Assembly: GCF_014280235.1 (NCBI RefSeq)
Contig: NZ_CP047940.1
Location: forward strand, 1,984,001 to 2,048,000
From: Cyanobium sp. NS01
Lineage (GTDB): Bacteria; Cyanobacteriota; Cyanobacteriia; PCC-6307; Cyanobiaceae
Length of the DNA stretch: 64,000 bases
Direction of reading: 5' to 3'
Of the stretch, positions 25,758 to 35,335 are shown one piece after another (the first letter of the stretch is position 1; the number at the start of each line of letters is the position of its first letter). The notes under the pieces are model-generated. The model was given only the letters and a program-made list of their open reading frames with translations, searched no databases and had not been told where the DNA came from. The position numbers were made by a program, and so were the translations under genes.

Positions 25758-26646
25758 GCTGGTTGGCGCCGAGCCCCTCGTCAGGCCCTTGAACGTGCTT
25801 CTTGTGTTCACCTCCCCGGGGCCCCTGGTGTTCCAGCTGGGCCCCCTTTCCGTGCGCTGGTACGGCCTGCTGATCGCCCTGGCGGTGCTGGCGGGCCTCA
25901 CCCTGGCCACCCGGCTGGGCCGGCTGCGCGGCATTGAGCCCACCCTGATCGCCGACCTGCTGCCCCTGCTGGTGCTGGGAGCCGTGATCGGCGCCAGGAT
26001 CTATTACGTGCTGCTCGAATGGCGCCAGTACGAGGACAACTGGGTTGAGGCCCTGGCGATCTGGCGGGGCGGCATCGCCATCCACGGCGCCCTGATCGGC
26101 GGCGGCCTCACCACCGTGCTCTATTGCCGCTGGCGTCGCCAGCCCTTCTGGCCCCTGCTCGACGTGCTGATGCCGGCCGTGGCCCTGGGCCAGGCGATCG
26201 GTCGCTGGGGCAACTTCTTCAATTCCGAGGCCTTCGGCCTGCCCACCGACCTGCCCTGGAAGCTGCAGATCCCCCTCGCCAACCGGCCCACGGAATTCCT
26301 GGATCAGGTGGATTTCCATCCCACCTTCCTCTACGAATCGCTCTGGAACGTGGGCGTGTGTGTGCTGCTGCTGGTGCTGTTCCGCCAGGGCCAGAAGGGC
26401 CGCATCTCCCTGCCGGCCGGCAGCCTCAGCTGCATCTACCTGATGGCCTACAGCGCCGGCAGGGTGTGGATCGAGGGCCTGCGCATCGACCCGCTCTGTC
26501 TGTTCTCCCAACCGCCCTTCTGCGAGGGCGGTCTGCGCATGGCCCAGGTGGTGAGCCTGCTGCTGATCGTGCTGGGTGGCCTGGGCCTCTGGTGGCTCTA
26601 CGGCCGCCAGCGCCGCCTGCCTGACCCCAGCGGGGTGGTGCAGTGA
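25750..26646 (+). CDS. lgt: Prolipoprotein diacylglyceryl transferase
   Basis: Lgt adds diacylglycerol to the lipobox Cys of lipoproteins. The core has [27 protein letters not shown], the [15 protein letters not shown] motif with its essential His, and the signature [13 protein letters not shown]. Seven hydrophobic segments are visible. Starts available are TTG 25750 (overlapping petA by 8 bases) or TTG 25789; no ATG is suitably placed. Overlaps cobM by GTGA. Confidence 0.96.
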   Translation: MSELVGAEPLVRPLNVLLVFTSPGPLVFQLGPLSVRWYGLLIALAVLAGLTLATRLGRLRGIEPTLIADLLPLLVLGAVIGARIYYVLLEWRQYEDNWVEALAIWRGGIAIHGALIGGGLTTVLYCRWRRQPFWPLLDVLMPAVALGQAIGRWGNFFNSEAFGLPTDLPWKLQIPLANRPTEFLDQVDFHPTFLYESLWNVGVCVLLLVLFRQGQKGRISLPAGSLSCIYLMAYSAGRVWIEGLRIDPLCLFSQPPFCEGGLRMAQVVSLLLIVLGGLGLWWLYGRQRRLPDPSGVVQ

Positions 26647-27404
26647 CGCCACGCGTCTCGATCGTGGGGGCCGGCCCCGGCGCCGTGGACCTGCTCACCC
26701 TCAGGGCGTTGCGGGCCATCGAGCAGGCCGAGGTGCTGGTGTGGACCGACTCGCTGGTGAGCCCCGAGATCGCGGCCCTGGCCCCCGAAGGCTGCGAACG
26801 CATCCGCACCAGCACCCTCACCCTGGAGCAGGTGATGGCGCTGGTGCAGGAGCGGGCCGCAGCAGGCAAGCAGGTGGTGCGCCTGCACGATGGCGATCCC
26901 TGCCTCTATGGCGCCCTGCACGAGCAGATCTGCCGCCTGGCCGATGCTGAACTGGCCGTGGAGGTGGTGCCCGGCCTCAGCGCCTATCAGGCCACAGCCG
27001 CAGCCCTGCAGCAGGAGCTCACCATTCCCGGCCTGGTACAGACGATCGTGCTCGGGCGCGCCGGCGGGCGCACCGGCGTTCCCGAGAAGGAATCCCTGGG
27101 CCGGCTGGCGGCCCTCGGGGCCTCCCTCTGCCTCTACCTCAGTGCCCGCCACGTTCAGGAGGTGCAGCAGGAGCTGCTGCAGCACTACCCCCCGGACACC
27201 CCCGTGGCGATCGGCTACAGGGTGAGCTGGCCGGACCAGTGGCTGCAGGTGGTGCCGCTCACGGCCATGGCCCAGGCCAGTGAGGAGCGGGGCCTGATCC
27301 GCACCACGCTCTACGTGGTGAGTCCGGCCCTGGCTGCCAGTGCCGAGGCCCGCTCCAAGCTGTACTCAGCCAGCCACCACCACCTCTTCCGCGGCGGAGC
27401 CTGA
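26643..27404 (+). CDS. cobM: Precorrin-4 C11-methyltransferase
   Basis: A SAM-dependent tetrapyrrole methylase of the corrin (pseudo-B12) pathway. It has the family N-terminus [20 protein letters not shown], the [15 protein letters not shown] loop, [16 protein letters not shown] and the C11-specific [15 protein letters not shown] segment. GTG 26643 overlaps the lgt stop. The last 39 bases overlap the convergent Mqo-like gene. Confidence 0.93.
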   Translation: MTPRVSIVGAGPGAVDLLTLRALRAIEQAEVLVWTDSLVSPEIAALAPEGCERIRTSTLTLEQVMALVQERAAAGKQVVRLHDGDPCLYGALHEQICRLADAELAVEVVPGLSAYQATAAALQQELTIPGLVQTIVLGRAGGRTGVPEKESLGRLAALGASLCLYLSARHVQEVQQELLQHYPPDTPVAIGYRVSWPDQWLQVVPLTAMAQASEERGLIRTTLYVVSPALAASAEARSKLYSASHHHLFRGGA

Positions 27405-28901
27405 GGCTGCGGCGGGGCCTGAAGCCTCGGCCGTGCCGTGCAGCTCCCGCTCCAGCCTGGCCCGATCGAAGCCGCAGCCCAGCCGCGCCACGATCTGCTC
27501 CAGGTCGCGGGCGGCATTGCCCAGGCAGCAGCTGCCGCCGGGGGAGGGCGTCACGTTGAACACCAGCCCGGGGCGGGCGGGGATGCTGGCCTCCCCGAGC
27601 AGCAGGCGGCGCTGGCGCTTGTCGATCAGCTGGGGACGCACCCCGCCGTAGCCATCGGCAAAGCGCAGGTCCTCGAGCTGCATGCCCGGCACGATCTTGC
27701 GGGCATCGGCCAGGAACAGGCGCCGCCGCAGCCAGGGCACCTCGAACAACAGATTCCTGAGGATGTAGCGGCGGATGTCGCCCACCCGCAGCAGCTGCCA
27801 GGCCACGGCCAGCACGGCCCAGTCCAGGCGCAGCACCTTGAGGAACTCCCAGAAGGAGGCCAGGCGGTAGCGCTCCAGCAGCGGCAGCGGCAGGGCCGTG
27901 GGGCCGAAACGGGTCTTGCCCGGAGCCCGCACATCCGGATCGCCGTGGATGGCCGCGAAGGGAAGTTTGTCGTTCTGAACGGTGTAGACCTTGCCGTTGA
28001 GCAGATCTGGGGTGAAGTAAAAGCTGCCGGCCACCGGCAGGCAGGAGTACTCCAGGCCGTAGCCCATCTGCTGAGCCATCAGCAGGCTGTGGGCCCCGGC
28101 GTTCACCACCACATGGCGGGCCCACAGCTGCCGTTCCGCCTGGTCTGCCGCCGCAGAGCAGCCCGGGGTGGGGGTGAGCAGCACCCGGAAGCCCTCCCCC
28201 TCGGGCGTGATCGCCGCCACGGTGGTACCCAGCTGGAGCTCCAGCTGGCGTTCGCTGCCCGCCACCGCAGCGCGAGCTTCGGCCACGAAGGAGGCCGAGA
28301 GGGCCTCGTAATCGACAGCGGTGTAGCTGCCGCGAATGCCGATCGCCGCCAGCTCTTCAGGGCGTGGCTGGCCGTTCAGCAGGGCGACCCGGGGCTCCCA
28401 GGCCGCGATCGCTTCGGCATCCAGCAGCTCCATGGCCGGGAAATGGGGCGAGAAGCGCTGGAAGCGCTCCCGCAACAGGGCGCACTCCTCGCTCCCCACC
28501 CCGAGCACCATCTTCGGTGTGCGGAACACGCAGCGCTCCCGGCTGGCTGGATCGAGCAGCTCGGCGTAGCGCACGATCATCTCGGCGGTGCGCTTCACCT
28601 TCAGGGCCTTCTCCAGCGTGTAGTTGGTCTCGATGTCGCCGCAGTGGATCGTCTGGCTGTTGTTGGTGGCGCGGGAGTTGACGCTGGCCAGGGCGTCGTA
28701 GCGCTCCACGAGGGCCACCCGGCCCAGGTCGGTGTAGCGGGCGAGCTCGAACAGCAGGGCCGTGCCGCACACTCCTCCGCCCACGATCAGCACATCCACG
28801 CTTGCGTCAGCGGGGAGGGAAGCCTGCTGAGCGGCCTGGGGCGCGGACATGTGCGGGAACGGAGGGGCGCTGCTCACAGGCACATCGGAACGGCCCACCA
28901 T
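27366..28901 (-). CDS. mqo: FAD-dependent malate:quinone oxidoreductase-like protein
   Basis: The 511-residue flavoprotein has a ~30-residue N-terminal extension before the FAD-binding VDVLIVGGGVCGTALLFELA. It continues with SVNSRATNNSQTIHCGDIETNY, typical of the Mqo-like group, and ends with NVTPSPGGSCCLGNAARDLE, the C-terminal FAD/active-site region. The likely reaction is membrane-linked malate oxidation to oxaloacetate with quinone reduction, but L-2-hydroxyglutarate oxidase-like activity cannot be excluded. An Ala/Ser-rich tail overlaps cobM. The ATG at 28901 is the longest start; ATG 28850 is an alternative. Confidence 0.8.
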   Translation of the reverse strand: MVGRSDVPVSSAPPFPHMSAPQAAQQASLPADASVDVLIVGGGVCGTALLFELARYTDLGRVALVERYDALASVNSRATNNSQTIHCGDIETNYTLEKALKVKRTAEMIVRYAELLDPASRERCVFRTPKMVLGVGSEECALLRERFQRFSPHFPAMELLDAEAIAAWEPRVALLNGQPRPEELAAIGIRGSYTAVDYEALSASFVAEARAAVAGSERQLELQLGTTVAAITPEGEGFRVLLTPTPGCSAAADQAERQLWARHVVVNAGAHSLLMAQQMGYGLEYSCLPVAGSFYFTPDLLNGKVYTVQNDKLPFAAIHGDPDVRAPGKTRFGPTALPLPLLERYRLASFWEFLKVLRLDWAVLAVAWQLLRVGDIRRYILRNLLFEVPWLRRRLFLADARKIVPGMQLEDLRFADGYGGVRPQLIDKRQRRLLLGEASIPARPGLVFNVTPSPGGSCCLGNAARDLEQIVARLGCGFDRARLERELHGTAEASGPAAASGSAAEEVVVAG

Positions 28902-29013
28902 TTTGGCTGATGCCAGCAGGCACAGGATTGGCCGATGCCGGCAGAGACAGGTTCCGGCGGTGTTTTAAGCTCCCAGGAAGGAACCGGATCCGCAGGGTCA
29001 AGGCCAAATCAAC

Positions 29014-29085
<72 letters not shown>

Positions 29086-29093
29086 TGTCAGCG

Positions 29094-29111
29094 AGCCCCC
29101 AAACGGGGGCT
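29094..29111 (+). terminator. Probable terminator hairpin after tRNA-Val
   Basis: AGCCCCC-AAAC-GGGGGCT forms a perfect 7-bp stem eight bases past the tRNA. Only two T follow, so efficiency is uncertain. Confidence 0.6.
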
Positions 29112-29138
29112 TAGGACGGTATGGCTCCGTGGGCTGCC

Positions 29139-29175
29139 GTCACCACCGGTGCATCACTGGGGCACCAGTGGTGAC
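29139..29175. repeat. Inverted repeat upstream of the RodZ-like gene
   Basis: GTCACCACCGGTGC (29139-29152) and GCACCAGTGGTGAC (29162-29175) are inverse complements except for one position that pairs G-T, with a 9-base loop. No T-run follows. It could be an operator for a dimeric regulator or a 5' mRNA structure. Confidence 0.75.
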
Positions 29176-29268
29176 AGTTGGCAGTCATTCCCTGCAGAAT
29201 CTCCACCATTCTGGTTCCGGGGTGAATCGGCGCCCCTGCCCGCCGCCCTACCTGGATCCCTCGCTGAC

Positions 29269-30075
29269 ATGAGCGCAGACCCCATGTCCGATCTGCAACG
29301 GCTGGCCTCGTGTCTGCAGCAGGCCAGGCTGAGCCAGGGGCTGAGCCTCGAAGATCTGGCCGACCGCCTGCACATGGGCCGTGAGCAACTGCAGAGCCTG
29401 GAGAATGCCGATTCCGACAGCCTGCCCGAACCGGTGTTCGTGATCGCCCAGGCCAGGCGGGTGGCCTCGGCCCTCGGCGTGTCGATCGATCCTGAGATCC
29501 AGGCGCTGCGCGTCAGCCTTCAGGGCCGAAAACCCGCTCCGCAGCCGGCCGAAGCGTCGAGCACCCCAGCCCAACCGCTGGCGATGACTTCAGCCCCCAG
29601 CCGGTCCAGCCAGGCAGCCCGATGGCCCCTGCCCCTGGCCGCCGCAGGGCTGCTGGTCGCGCTCGGCGCCGTTGGGCTGGTCGGCTACCAGAGGCTGGTG
29701 GCGCCTGACGGCGGCAGCGGCAGCACCGCCCTGGCCCCAGCCGGCACGCCGCAACCAGCTGCCGCCTCGGCCCCAGAAAGCGCTGTCGGCGGCCCAGCAC
29801 AGGCGCTGGAACCCTCAGGCGCCAGCGGTGCCGGCTCCGGCCAACTGCTGCTGCGGGCCGAGCAACCGAGCTGGCTGGAAGTGCGCAGCGCCGACGGAAC
29901 CACCCTCTTCCGCGGCACTCTGGAGGGGGAGCAGTCCTTCCCGCTTGAGGCGGACCTGCAGGTGCTGGCCGGCCGGCCAGACCTGGTGGAAGTAGTGCCC
30001 CCAGGCCAGCCCAGACGCCTGCTGGGCACGATCGAGCAGGTGCGCTGGCAGCGCTTCAGGGCTCCCTCACCCTGA
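29269..30075 (+). CDS. RodZ-like helix-turn-helix membrane protein
   Basis: From ATG 29269 (or 29284) an N-terminal HTH of the RodZ/Xre_25 type appears: LQQARLSQGLSLEDLADRLHMGREQLQSLE. A Pro/Ala linker, one transmembrane helix (LPLAAAGLLVALGAVGLVGY) and a Pro/Ala-rich periplasmic stretch follow, then a C-terminal beta domain of DUF4115 type (LLRAEQPSWLEVRSADGTTLFRGTL). RodZ links MreB to the cell-wall elongation machinery; no mreB is nearby, so the role is inferred from architecture. Its end overlaps the convergent ppx by 20 bases. Confidence 0.82.
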   Translation: MSADPMSDLQRLASCLQQARLSQGLSLEDLADRLHMGREQLQSLENADSDSLPEPVFVIAQARRVASALGVSIDPEIQALRVSLQGRKPAPQPAEASSTPAQPLAMTSAPSRSSQAARWPLPLAAAGLLVALGAVGLVGYQRLVAPDGGSGSTALAPAGTPQPAAASAPESAVGGPAQALEPSGASGAGSGQLLLRAEQPSWLEVRSADGTTLFRGTLEGEQSFPLEADLQVLAGRPDLVEVVPPGQPRRLLGTIEQVRWQRFRAPSP

Positions 30076-31669
30076 GTTCCAGCCCGCAGGCTTCCGCCAC
30101 CACCTCACTGCAGGAGCGCAGGCTCCAGCGCTCCAGGCTCAGATCGATCGCCGGCTCTCGAGGCTCGGGAGCATGGGGCACCAGCTCCAGGTCGAGCACC
30201 CCAGCCGCGGCCGGATGCACGCGGATGGCGGCGATGCCCGCCGCGGGCCGGCGATCGAGGGCAGCGGCCAGCCTCAGCAACAGGGCCATGGAGAACACCA
30301 TGCTGCGCTGATCGCGCTCCTCGATCAGCTGCCACGACTCATGGCGCTTCTTCGGCAGGCTGCGGCGGTGATAGCGGGCCATGGCCGCCACCATCAGGTG
30401 CTCCGCCTGGGAGAACCCCAGCAGTTCGCCGTGGCGGATCAGATACCAGGTGTGCTTGTGATAGGCGGAGATGTTGATGCTCTTGCCGCAGGTGTGCAGC
30501 TGGGCCGCGGCCCAGAGCAGTTCACGCCCAGCGCCGCTGTCGTGATGGAGCAGGCCCTTGCCCTGGTCGTAGAGGCTGAGGGCGTGGCCCGCCACCCGAT
30601 CGGCCCGCTCCCGGTCGATGCCATAGCTCTGGGCCAGGTGCAGCACGGTGCGCTCGCGGATCGTGCTCTGGAAGCTGAAGCGATCGCCCAGGATCTGGTT
30701 GCGCAGCATCCAGTCCACAATCAAGCCCTCCCGCAGGGCCCGGTCGCACACCACCAGCTCGGGAGCACCGACCATCTCCATGGCGGTCTGCAGGATCAGG
30801 GAGCCGGGCACGATGATCTCGGCGCGGCGCTCGTTGATGGCCGAGAGCTCACGGCGCTGCTCCGGGGTCATCGCCACCAGGGCCTCAACGAGCTCATCGA
30901 TGCGCTGCTTGGGCAACCGGTAGCCCTGCAGCTTGAGAGGTGGCTTGGCTTCTGCCGCTGCCGCCAGGGAGGCCAGGGCCATCGCCGTGCCACTGGTGCC
31001 CACCAGCCGGGGCTGCTCGCCAGGCTGCAGGGCCCGCTTCAATTCGGACACGGCCGGGTCCAGCGCCCCCTGGATGTAGGCCTTCAGGAAGCGCTGCCGC
31101 TCCAGGGGAAGGGGCTCCTGCTGGCAGAACTCCCGCTGCAGCCGCACAGCGCCGATGCGGGTGCTGGTGAGCACCCGGGCGTCGCGGCCGTCACCGAGCA
31201 CCAGTTCGGTGGAGCCACCGCCGATGTCGAGGATCATGTGGGGCTGCTCGCCGAAGCCCATCCCCGAGAGCACCCCCAGGTAGATCAGACGGGCCTCCTC
31301 CGGGCCACTCACCAGATCCACCGACAGGCCCAGCTGGTCGTAGAGGGCCTGCACGAAGTCGCGGCCATTGGGCGCTTCGCGCACGGCGCTGGTGGCCGCC
31401 GTGACGATCTGCTCCACCTGGTGGCTCTCGGCCAGCTCCTTGTCGTGACGCAGGGTGCGGAAGGCCCGCTCGATCGAGGCAGGGCTGAGATCACCGGAGT
31501 CGGGGTCGCGCTCGCCCAGGCGGGTGGTGGCCTTTTCGGCCAGTAGCACCGAGAAGCTGCGCAGCTCCTCATCCACCTCGGCGATCAGCAGATGGATCGA
31601 GTTGGTGCCGATGTCGATGGCCGCGACCCGGCGTCGATCGGGGCGCTGGGAGGGAGGGCTCTGGGCCAT
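30056..31669 (-). CDS. ppx: Exopolyphosphatase / Ppx-GppA phosphatase
   Basis: It removes terminal phosphates from polyphosphate (or pppGpp). The ATG at 31669 precedes RRRVAAIDIGTNSIHLLIAEV, the first ASKHA phosphate loop; the frame is open further up to 31747 without family resemblance. The second phosphate motif is LDIGGGSTELVLGD. A C-terminal HD-like region (YGIDRERADRVAGHALSLYDQG, AAQLHTCGKSINISAYHKH) is the long-form extension. The 537-residue length fits the two-domain type. Confidence 0.94.
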   Translation of the reverse strand: MAQSPPSQRPDRRRVAAIDIGTNSIHLLIAEVDEELRSFSVLLAEKATTRLGERDPDSGDLSPASIERAFRTLRHDKELAESHQVEQIVTAATSAVREAPNGRDFVQALYDQLGLSVDLVSGPEEARLIYLGVLSGMGFGEQPHMILDIGGGSTELVLGDGRDARVLTSTRIGAVRLQREFCQQEPLPLERQRFLKAYIQGALDPAVSELKRALQPGEQPRLVGTSGTAMALASLAAAAEAKPPLKLQGYRLPKQRIDELVEALVAMTPEQRRELSAINERRAEIIVPGSLILQTAMEMVGAPELVVCDRALREGLIVDWMLRNQILGDRFSFQSTIRERTVLHLAQSYGIDRERADRVAGHALSLYDQGKGLLHHDSGAGRELLWAAAQLHTCGKSINISAYHKHTWYLIRHGELLGFSQAEHLMVAAMARYHRRSLPKKRHESWQLIEERDQRSMVFSMALLLRLAAALDRRPAAGIAAIRVHPAAAGVLDLELVPHAPEPREPAIDLSLERWSLRSCSEVVAEACGLELRVREP

Positions 31670-31777
31670 CGAACCGGGGCAGCCAGGGCGCAGCCAGTTT
31701 GCCACTGACCCCGGGGCCCCTGGCCGCAGACGCCTAGCGTTCCTCACTCAACACGGTTGCATCGTCAGGGGAGGCGC

Positions 31778-32728
31778 ATGGCAGGCTCGGCGGTGGGCAA
31801 GGAGAGCAACGCGGCGGCAGGCCCCGCAGGGTTCGGCGCCGACCTGGGCGCCTGGCTGGAGCTGCTGCGCTGGGACAAGCCGAGCGGCCGCCTGATCCTG
31901 CTGATTCCGGCGGGCTGGAGCCTGTGGTTGCTGCCGACAACCCCGCCACCGGCCTCGCTGCTGCTGGCCCTGGCGCTGGGAGGCCTGGCCGTGAGTGGGG
32001 CCGGCTGCATCGCCAACGACCTCTGGGATCGCCGCATCGATCCCCAGGTGGAACGCACCCAGCTGCGGCCGCTGGCCTGCGGCCGGGTGGGCGTGGGCAC
32101 GGCCCTGGCGCTGCTCACGGTCTGCCTGGGCCTGGCCCTGGGGGTGGTGCTGTGGGGCCTGCCCGCCGGCAGCCGGGGCCTCTGCCTGCTGCTGGCTCTC
32201 GCCACCCTTCCCCTGGTGCTGCTCTACCCCTCGGCCAAGCGTTGGTTCGGCTACCCCCAGCTGGTGCTGGCCCTCTGCTGGGGTTTCGCCGTGCTGATCC
32301 CCTGGGCCGCCGCCACGGGCAGCCTGGCCGGGGGCTGGCCGCTCGCCCTGGTCTGGCTGGCCACGCTGCTGTGGACCTTCGGCTTCGACACGGTTTATGC
32401 CATGGCCGACCGAGACGACGACCGGGCCATCGGGGTGCGCAGCAGCGCCCTCAGCCTGGGGCGCCGGGCGCCGCAGGTGGTGACCCTCTGCTACCTGGCA
32501 GCATCCCTCTGCCTGGCCGCGGCCGCCTTAACCCTGACGGCCGCGGGGGAGGGCCTCAACCTGCTCGGCTGGGGGCTGGCCGCAGGGGCGAGCCTCGGCA
32601 TGGTGCGTGCCGGGGTTCTGCTGCAACGGCCAGGTCAGTCCCGGGGGGCCTTCGGGCGCCATTTCCGCCAGCAGGTGTGGCTGGGGGGGCTGTGGTGGCT
32701 GGCCCTGGTGCTGGGGCGACTGGCGTGA
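31778..32728 (+). CDS. UbiA-family 4-hydroxybenzoate-type polyprenyltransferase
   Basis: This integral membrane prenyltransferase shows both Asp-rich motifs: NDLWDRRIDPQVERT and DTVYAMADRDDD, which bind prenyl diphosphate through Mg2+. The N-terminal LLRWDKPSGRLILLIPAGWSLW is typical of UbiA. In cyanobacteria this group acts on 4-hydroxybenzoate in plastoquinone synthesis, a reasonable inference here. ATG 31778 has a purine-rich GGGGAGG just upstream. It overlaps the next gene by GTGA. Confidence 0.9.
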   Translation: MAGSAVGKESNAAAGPAGFGADLGAWLELLRWDKPSGRLILLIPAGWSLWLLPTTPPPASLLLALALGGLAVSGAGCIANDLWDRRIDPQVERTQLRPLACGRVGVGTALALLTVCLGLALGVVLWGLPAGSRGLCLLLALATLPLVLLYPSAKRWFGYPQLVLALCWGFAVLIPWAAATGSLAGGWPLALVWLATLLWTFGFDTVYAMADRDDDRAIGVRSSALSLGRRAPQVVTLCYLAASLCLAAAALTLTAAGEGLNLLGWGLAAGASLGMVRAGVLLQRPGQSRGAFGRHFRQQVWLGGLWWLALVLGRLA

Positions 32729-33669
32729 CCCTCCCGCCCAGGCAACCTCCTCCCCTGCGTCCAGGAGCCCGGGTGGCCCTGGTGGCGGCCAGCTCCGCGC
32801 TGGCGGCCAGCGATCACCTGGAGCGCCTGGAAGCCGGCATCGCCGTGCTCGAGAGCTGGGGCTTGGAGGTGGAGCGCCGCGCCCTGCATGAGCGGCGCTG
32901 GGGCTATCTGGCCGGCCGCGACGCCGAGCGCCGCGATGATCTGCTGCGGGCTGAACACGTGGGGGCCGAGCTGCTGGCCTGCCTGCGCGGGGGCTGGGGG
33001 GCGGCCCGGCTGCTGGAGCAGTCCCTCACCAGCCTTTCTCCCCGCTGGCTGCTGGGCTTCAGCGATGTCACGGCCCTGCTCTGGGCCCAGCTGGCCCAGG
33101 GGCACGGTGGTGGCGTGCACGGCCCCCTGCTAACCAGCCTGGCGGCGGAGCCGTCCTGGAGCCAGGAGCGGCTGCGGGCCCTGTTGTTCGGGGAGCCGGT
33201 GGCCGACCTGCCGGGCACCCCATGGCGGGGTGGCGTGGCCGAAGGCCCCCTGCTGGTGGCGAATCTCACCGTGGCCACCCACCTGCTCGGAACTCCCCAC
33301 CTGCCCGACCTGCGCGGCGCCATCCTGGTGATCGAAGACGTGGGCGAAGCTCCCTACCGGATCGATCGGATGCTCACCCACTGGCGCCTGAGTGGCGCCC
33401 TGGGTCAGTTGGCCGGCATCGGCCTGGGCCAGTTCAGCGGCTGCGACGACCACCCACCTGGAGAGTCCGGAGCCGACCCCATCGCGATGGCGGCGCGGTT
33501 CAGCCTGGAGCAGGTGTTGCACGATCGCACCGGGGATCTGGGCATTCCGGTGCTGGCCGAGCTGCCGGTGGGCCACGAAGCCGGCAATGGGGCCCTGCCG
33601 CTGGGTGTCTGGGCCCGGCTGGACGCTGACGCCGGCCACCTTCGGCTGCTGCCCACCCCTCGGGCCTGA
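32725..33669 (+). CDS. LD-carboxypeptidase (S66 family, LdcA/MccF)
   Basis: S66 serine peptidases trim the terminal D-Ala from murein tetrapeptides during recycling. GTG 32725 starts the chain; PGARVALVAASSALAASDHLERLEAGI is the N-terminal strand region. LACLRGGWGAARLLEQ and LLGFSDVTALLWAQ carry the nucleophile Ser region. The catalytic Glu/His side includes ILVIEDVGEAPYRIDRMLTHWR and ELPVGHEAGNGALPLGVWARL. It is coupled to the prenyltransferase gene, and the convergent ispD ends 2 bases past its stop. Confidence 0.92.
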   Translation: MTLPPRQPPPLRPGARVALVAASSALAASDHLERLEAGIAVLESWGLEVERRALHERRWGYLAGRDAERRDDLLRAEHVGAELLACLRGGWGAARLLEQSLTSLSPRWLLGFSDVTALLWAQLAQGHGGGVHGPLLTSLAAEPSWSQERLRALLFGEPVADLPGTPWRGGVAEGPLLVANLTVATHLLGTPHLPDLRGAILVIEDVGEAPYRIDRMLTHWRLSGALGQLAGIGLGQFSGCDDHPPGESGADPIAMAARFSLEQVLHDRTGDLGIPVLAELPVGHEAGNGALPLGVWARLDADAGHLRLLPTPRA

Positions 33670-33671
33670 GG

Positions 33672-34367
33672 TCAGCCAGACGATCCAGCCCGCTCGGAGG
33701 CCAGCAGGGCCGCCGCCACCGTGAGATCAAACGGCGTTGTGAGCTTGATGTTGGAGGGCGGCGCCTCCAGCACGGCCACCGGCAGGCCCAGCCGCTCGAA
33801 CAGGGCCGCGTCATCGGTGACGCTCCAGCCTTCGCGCCGGGCCCTGGCATGGGCCGAGCGCAACTGGTCCACCGGGAACCCCTGGGGGGTCTGGGCCGCC
33901 CAGAGTCCAGCCCGATCGGGGGTGGCCAGGATCGCCCCGACGGCGTCCACCTGCTTGATCGTGTCGGTCACGGGGGTGGCGGCAATCACCGACCGCCCGG
34001 CGGCCACCGCCGCGGCGCATCGCGCCAGCAACTCCGGCTGCACCAGGCAGCGGGCGCCATCGTGGATCAGCACGCCTGCGGCCTCGGCAGGCAGGGCCTC
34101 CAGGCCGCGGCTCACCGACTCCTGGCGGCTGTCGCCCCCCAGGATCCACTGCACAGGGCGATCCGGCCTGGCGGCCTCGATGATCGCCGCCACCGCTTCG
34201 GCATCCACCGCCTGGCCCACGATGCCGATCCAGCGGATCGCCGCGCAGGCCAGGGCGGCGTCGAGGGTCCAGGCCAGCACCGGCCGCCCGGCCACCTGCA
34301 GCAGCAGCTTGTTGCCGGCGGCGCCCATGCGGCGGCCACTGCCGGCGGCGGCGATCAACAGATGCAC
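33672..34367 (-). CDS. ispD: 2-C-methyl-D-erythritol 4-phosphate cytidylyltransferase
   Basis: Third step of the MEP isoprenoid pathway. The N-terminal CTP-binding loop is [43 protein letters not shown] and [15 protein letters not shown] follow, and the C-terminal SDD-type region reads [33 protein letters not shown]. At 231 residues it is complete. Confidence 0.97.
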   Translation of the reverse strand: MHLLIAAAGSGRRMGAAGNKLLLQVAGRPVLAWTLDAALACAAIRWIGIVGQAVDAEAVAAIIEAARPDRPVQWILGGDSRQESVSRGLEALPAEAAGVLIHDGARCLVQPELLARCAAAVAAGRSVIAATPVTDTIKQVDAVGAILATPDRAGLWAAQTPQGFPVDQLRSAHARARREGWSVTDDAALFERLGLPVAVLEAPPSNIKLTTPFDLTVAAALLASERAGSSG

Positions 34368-34435
34368 AGGCGTCTCCCGCGGCCAGGCGCGTCCGGAACC
34401 GCTCCATACAATCAGTCCGCCGTGACTGCCCCTCG

Positions 34436-35269
34436 ATGCGCGCCCTGTTCCTGCTGCCCGGCGACAGCAGCCGGCAGCTCCAGGCCTTCCCTGCTGTGGC
34501 CGCCGTGGCGGACCAGCTCAAGGCGGTGGTGCAGGTGGTCTGCCCCGCTGAAGCGGTTGGTCTCTGGCGCCTGCACCCCGGCGTCAGCCGCGCCCTGCCC
34601 TTCAGCTTCGCCAACGCCACCCTCGCCGACTGGGCCAACCTGCTGGGTTCGGTGCGGGAGCCCGATTTCCAGCTCTGCATCAACCGCGCTCCCAGTCGGG
34701 CCATGGACCTGATGCTGTCCATGAGCCACATCCCCACCCGGGTGGCCAGCCAGGGCTTCTCGGCCACCGCGCTGGTGCAGGAGCCTGCAGGGGGCTGGCC
34801 TTCCCAGGCCTGGGAAACCTGGCTGCGCCCCCTGGGACTGAGCCTGAACGCCGAGGCCTTCCGCCTGCCGATCCCCCCGGCCGATCTCCAGGCCGCCGCC
34901 GCCGCCCTGCCCGCCGGCGATGGGCCCCTGCTACTGCAGGCCCCGGCGGGGGGCGTTGGCGACTGGCCACCCGAACGCTGGCAGGAGCTGCCGGCCCTGA
35001 TCGCCGCCCAGCTGCCCGGGCTGCGCAGCGCCAGAGCCGGAGAGGGTTCCTGGAGCCAGCGGGCCGCACGCCTGGCCTGCGCCGATGTGGTGCTGGCCAG
35101 CGATCCGGCCAGCGTGGAGCTGGCCCTGCTGCTGGGCCTGCCGCTGGTGGCCCTCGGGGCTGCAGCCGGCGACCTCCCCCAGCGCGAGGGAGTCAAAGCG
35201 CTGGGCAACGCAGACGAGCTGTCCCAGCTCGGCAGCGCCGCCGTGCTGAGCGCCCTGGGGCTGGCCTGA
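34436..35269 (+). CDS. Glycosyltransferase family 9-like protein
   Basis: The 277-residue protein has the two-lobed layout of ADP-heptose-type GT9 enzymes: N-terminal [20 protein letters not shown] and [19 protein letters not shown] nucleotide-sugar lobe includes [21 protein letters not shown], then [27 protein letters not shown]. It is shorter than usual heptosyltransferases and the acceptor is unknown. Divergent from ispD, and followed by fabG after 66 bases. Confidence 0.7.
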   Translation: MRALFLLPGDSSRQLQAFPAVAAVADQLKAVVQVVCPAEAVGLWRLHPGVSRALPFSFANATLADWANLLGSVREPDFQLCINRAPSRAMDLMLSMSHIPTRVASQGFSATALVQEPAGGWPSQAWETWLRPLGLSLNAEAFRLPIPPADLQAAAAALPAGDGPLLLQAPAGGVGDWPPERWQELPALIAAQLPGLRSARAGEGSWSQRAARLACADVVLASDPASVELALLLGLPLVALGAAAGDLPQREGVKALGNADELSQLGSAAVLSALGLA

Positions 35270-35335
35270 GCGGCCCCCAGCCCAGCGGGTGATGGATCTC
35301 GCCATACGATCGGCGCCACTCACCCCTCCCCCTCG

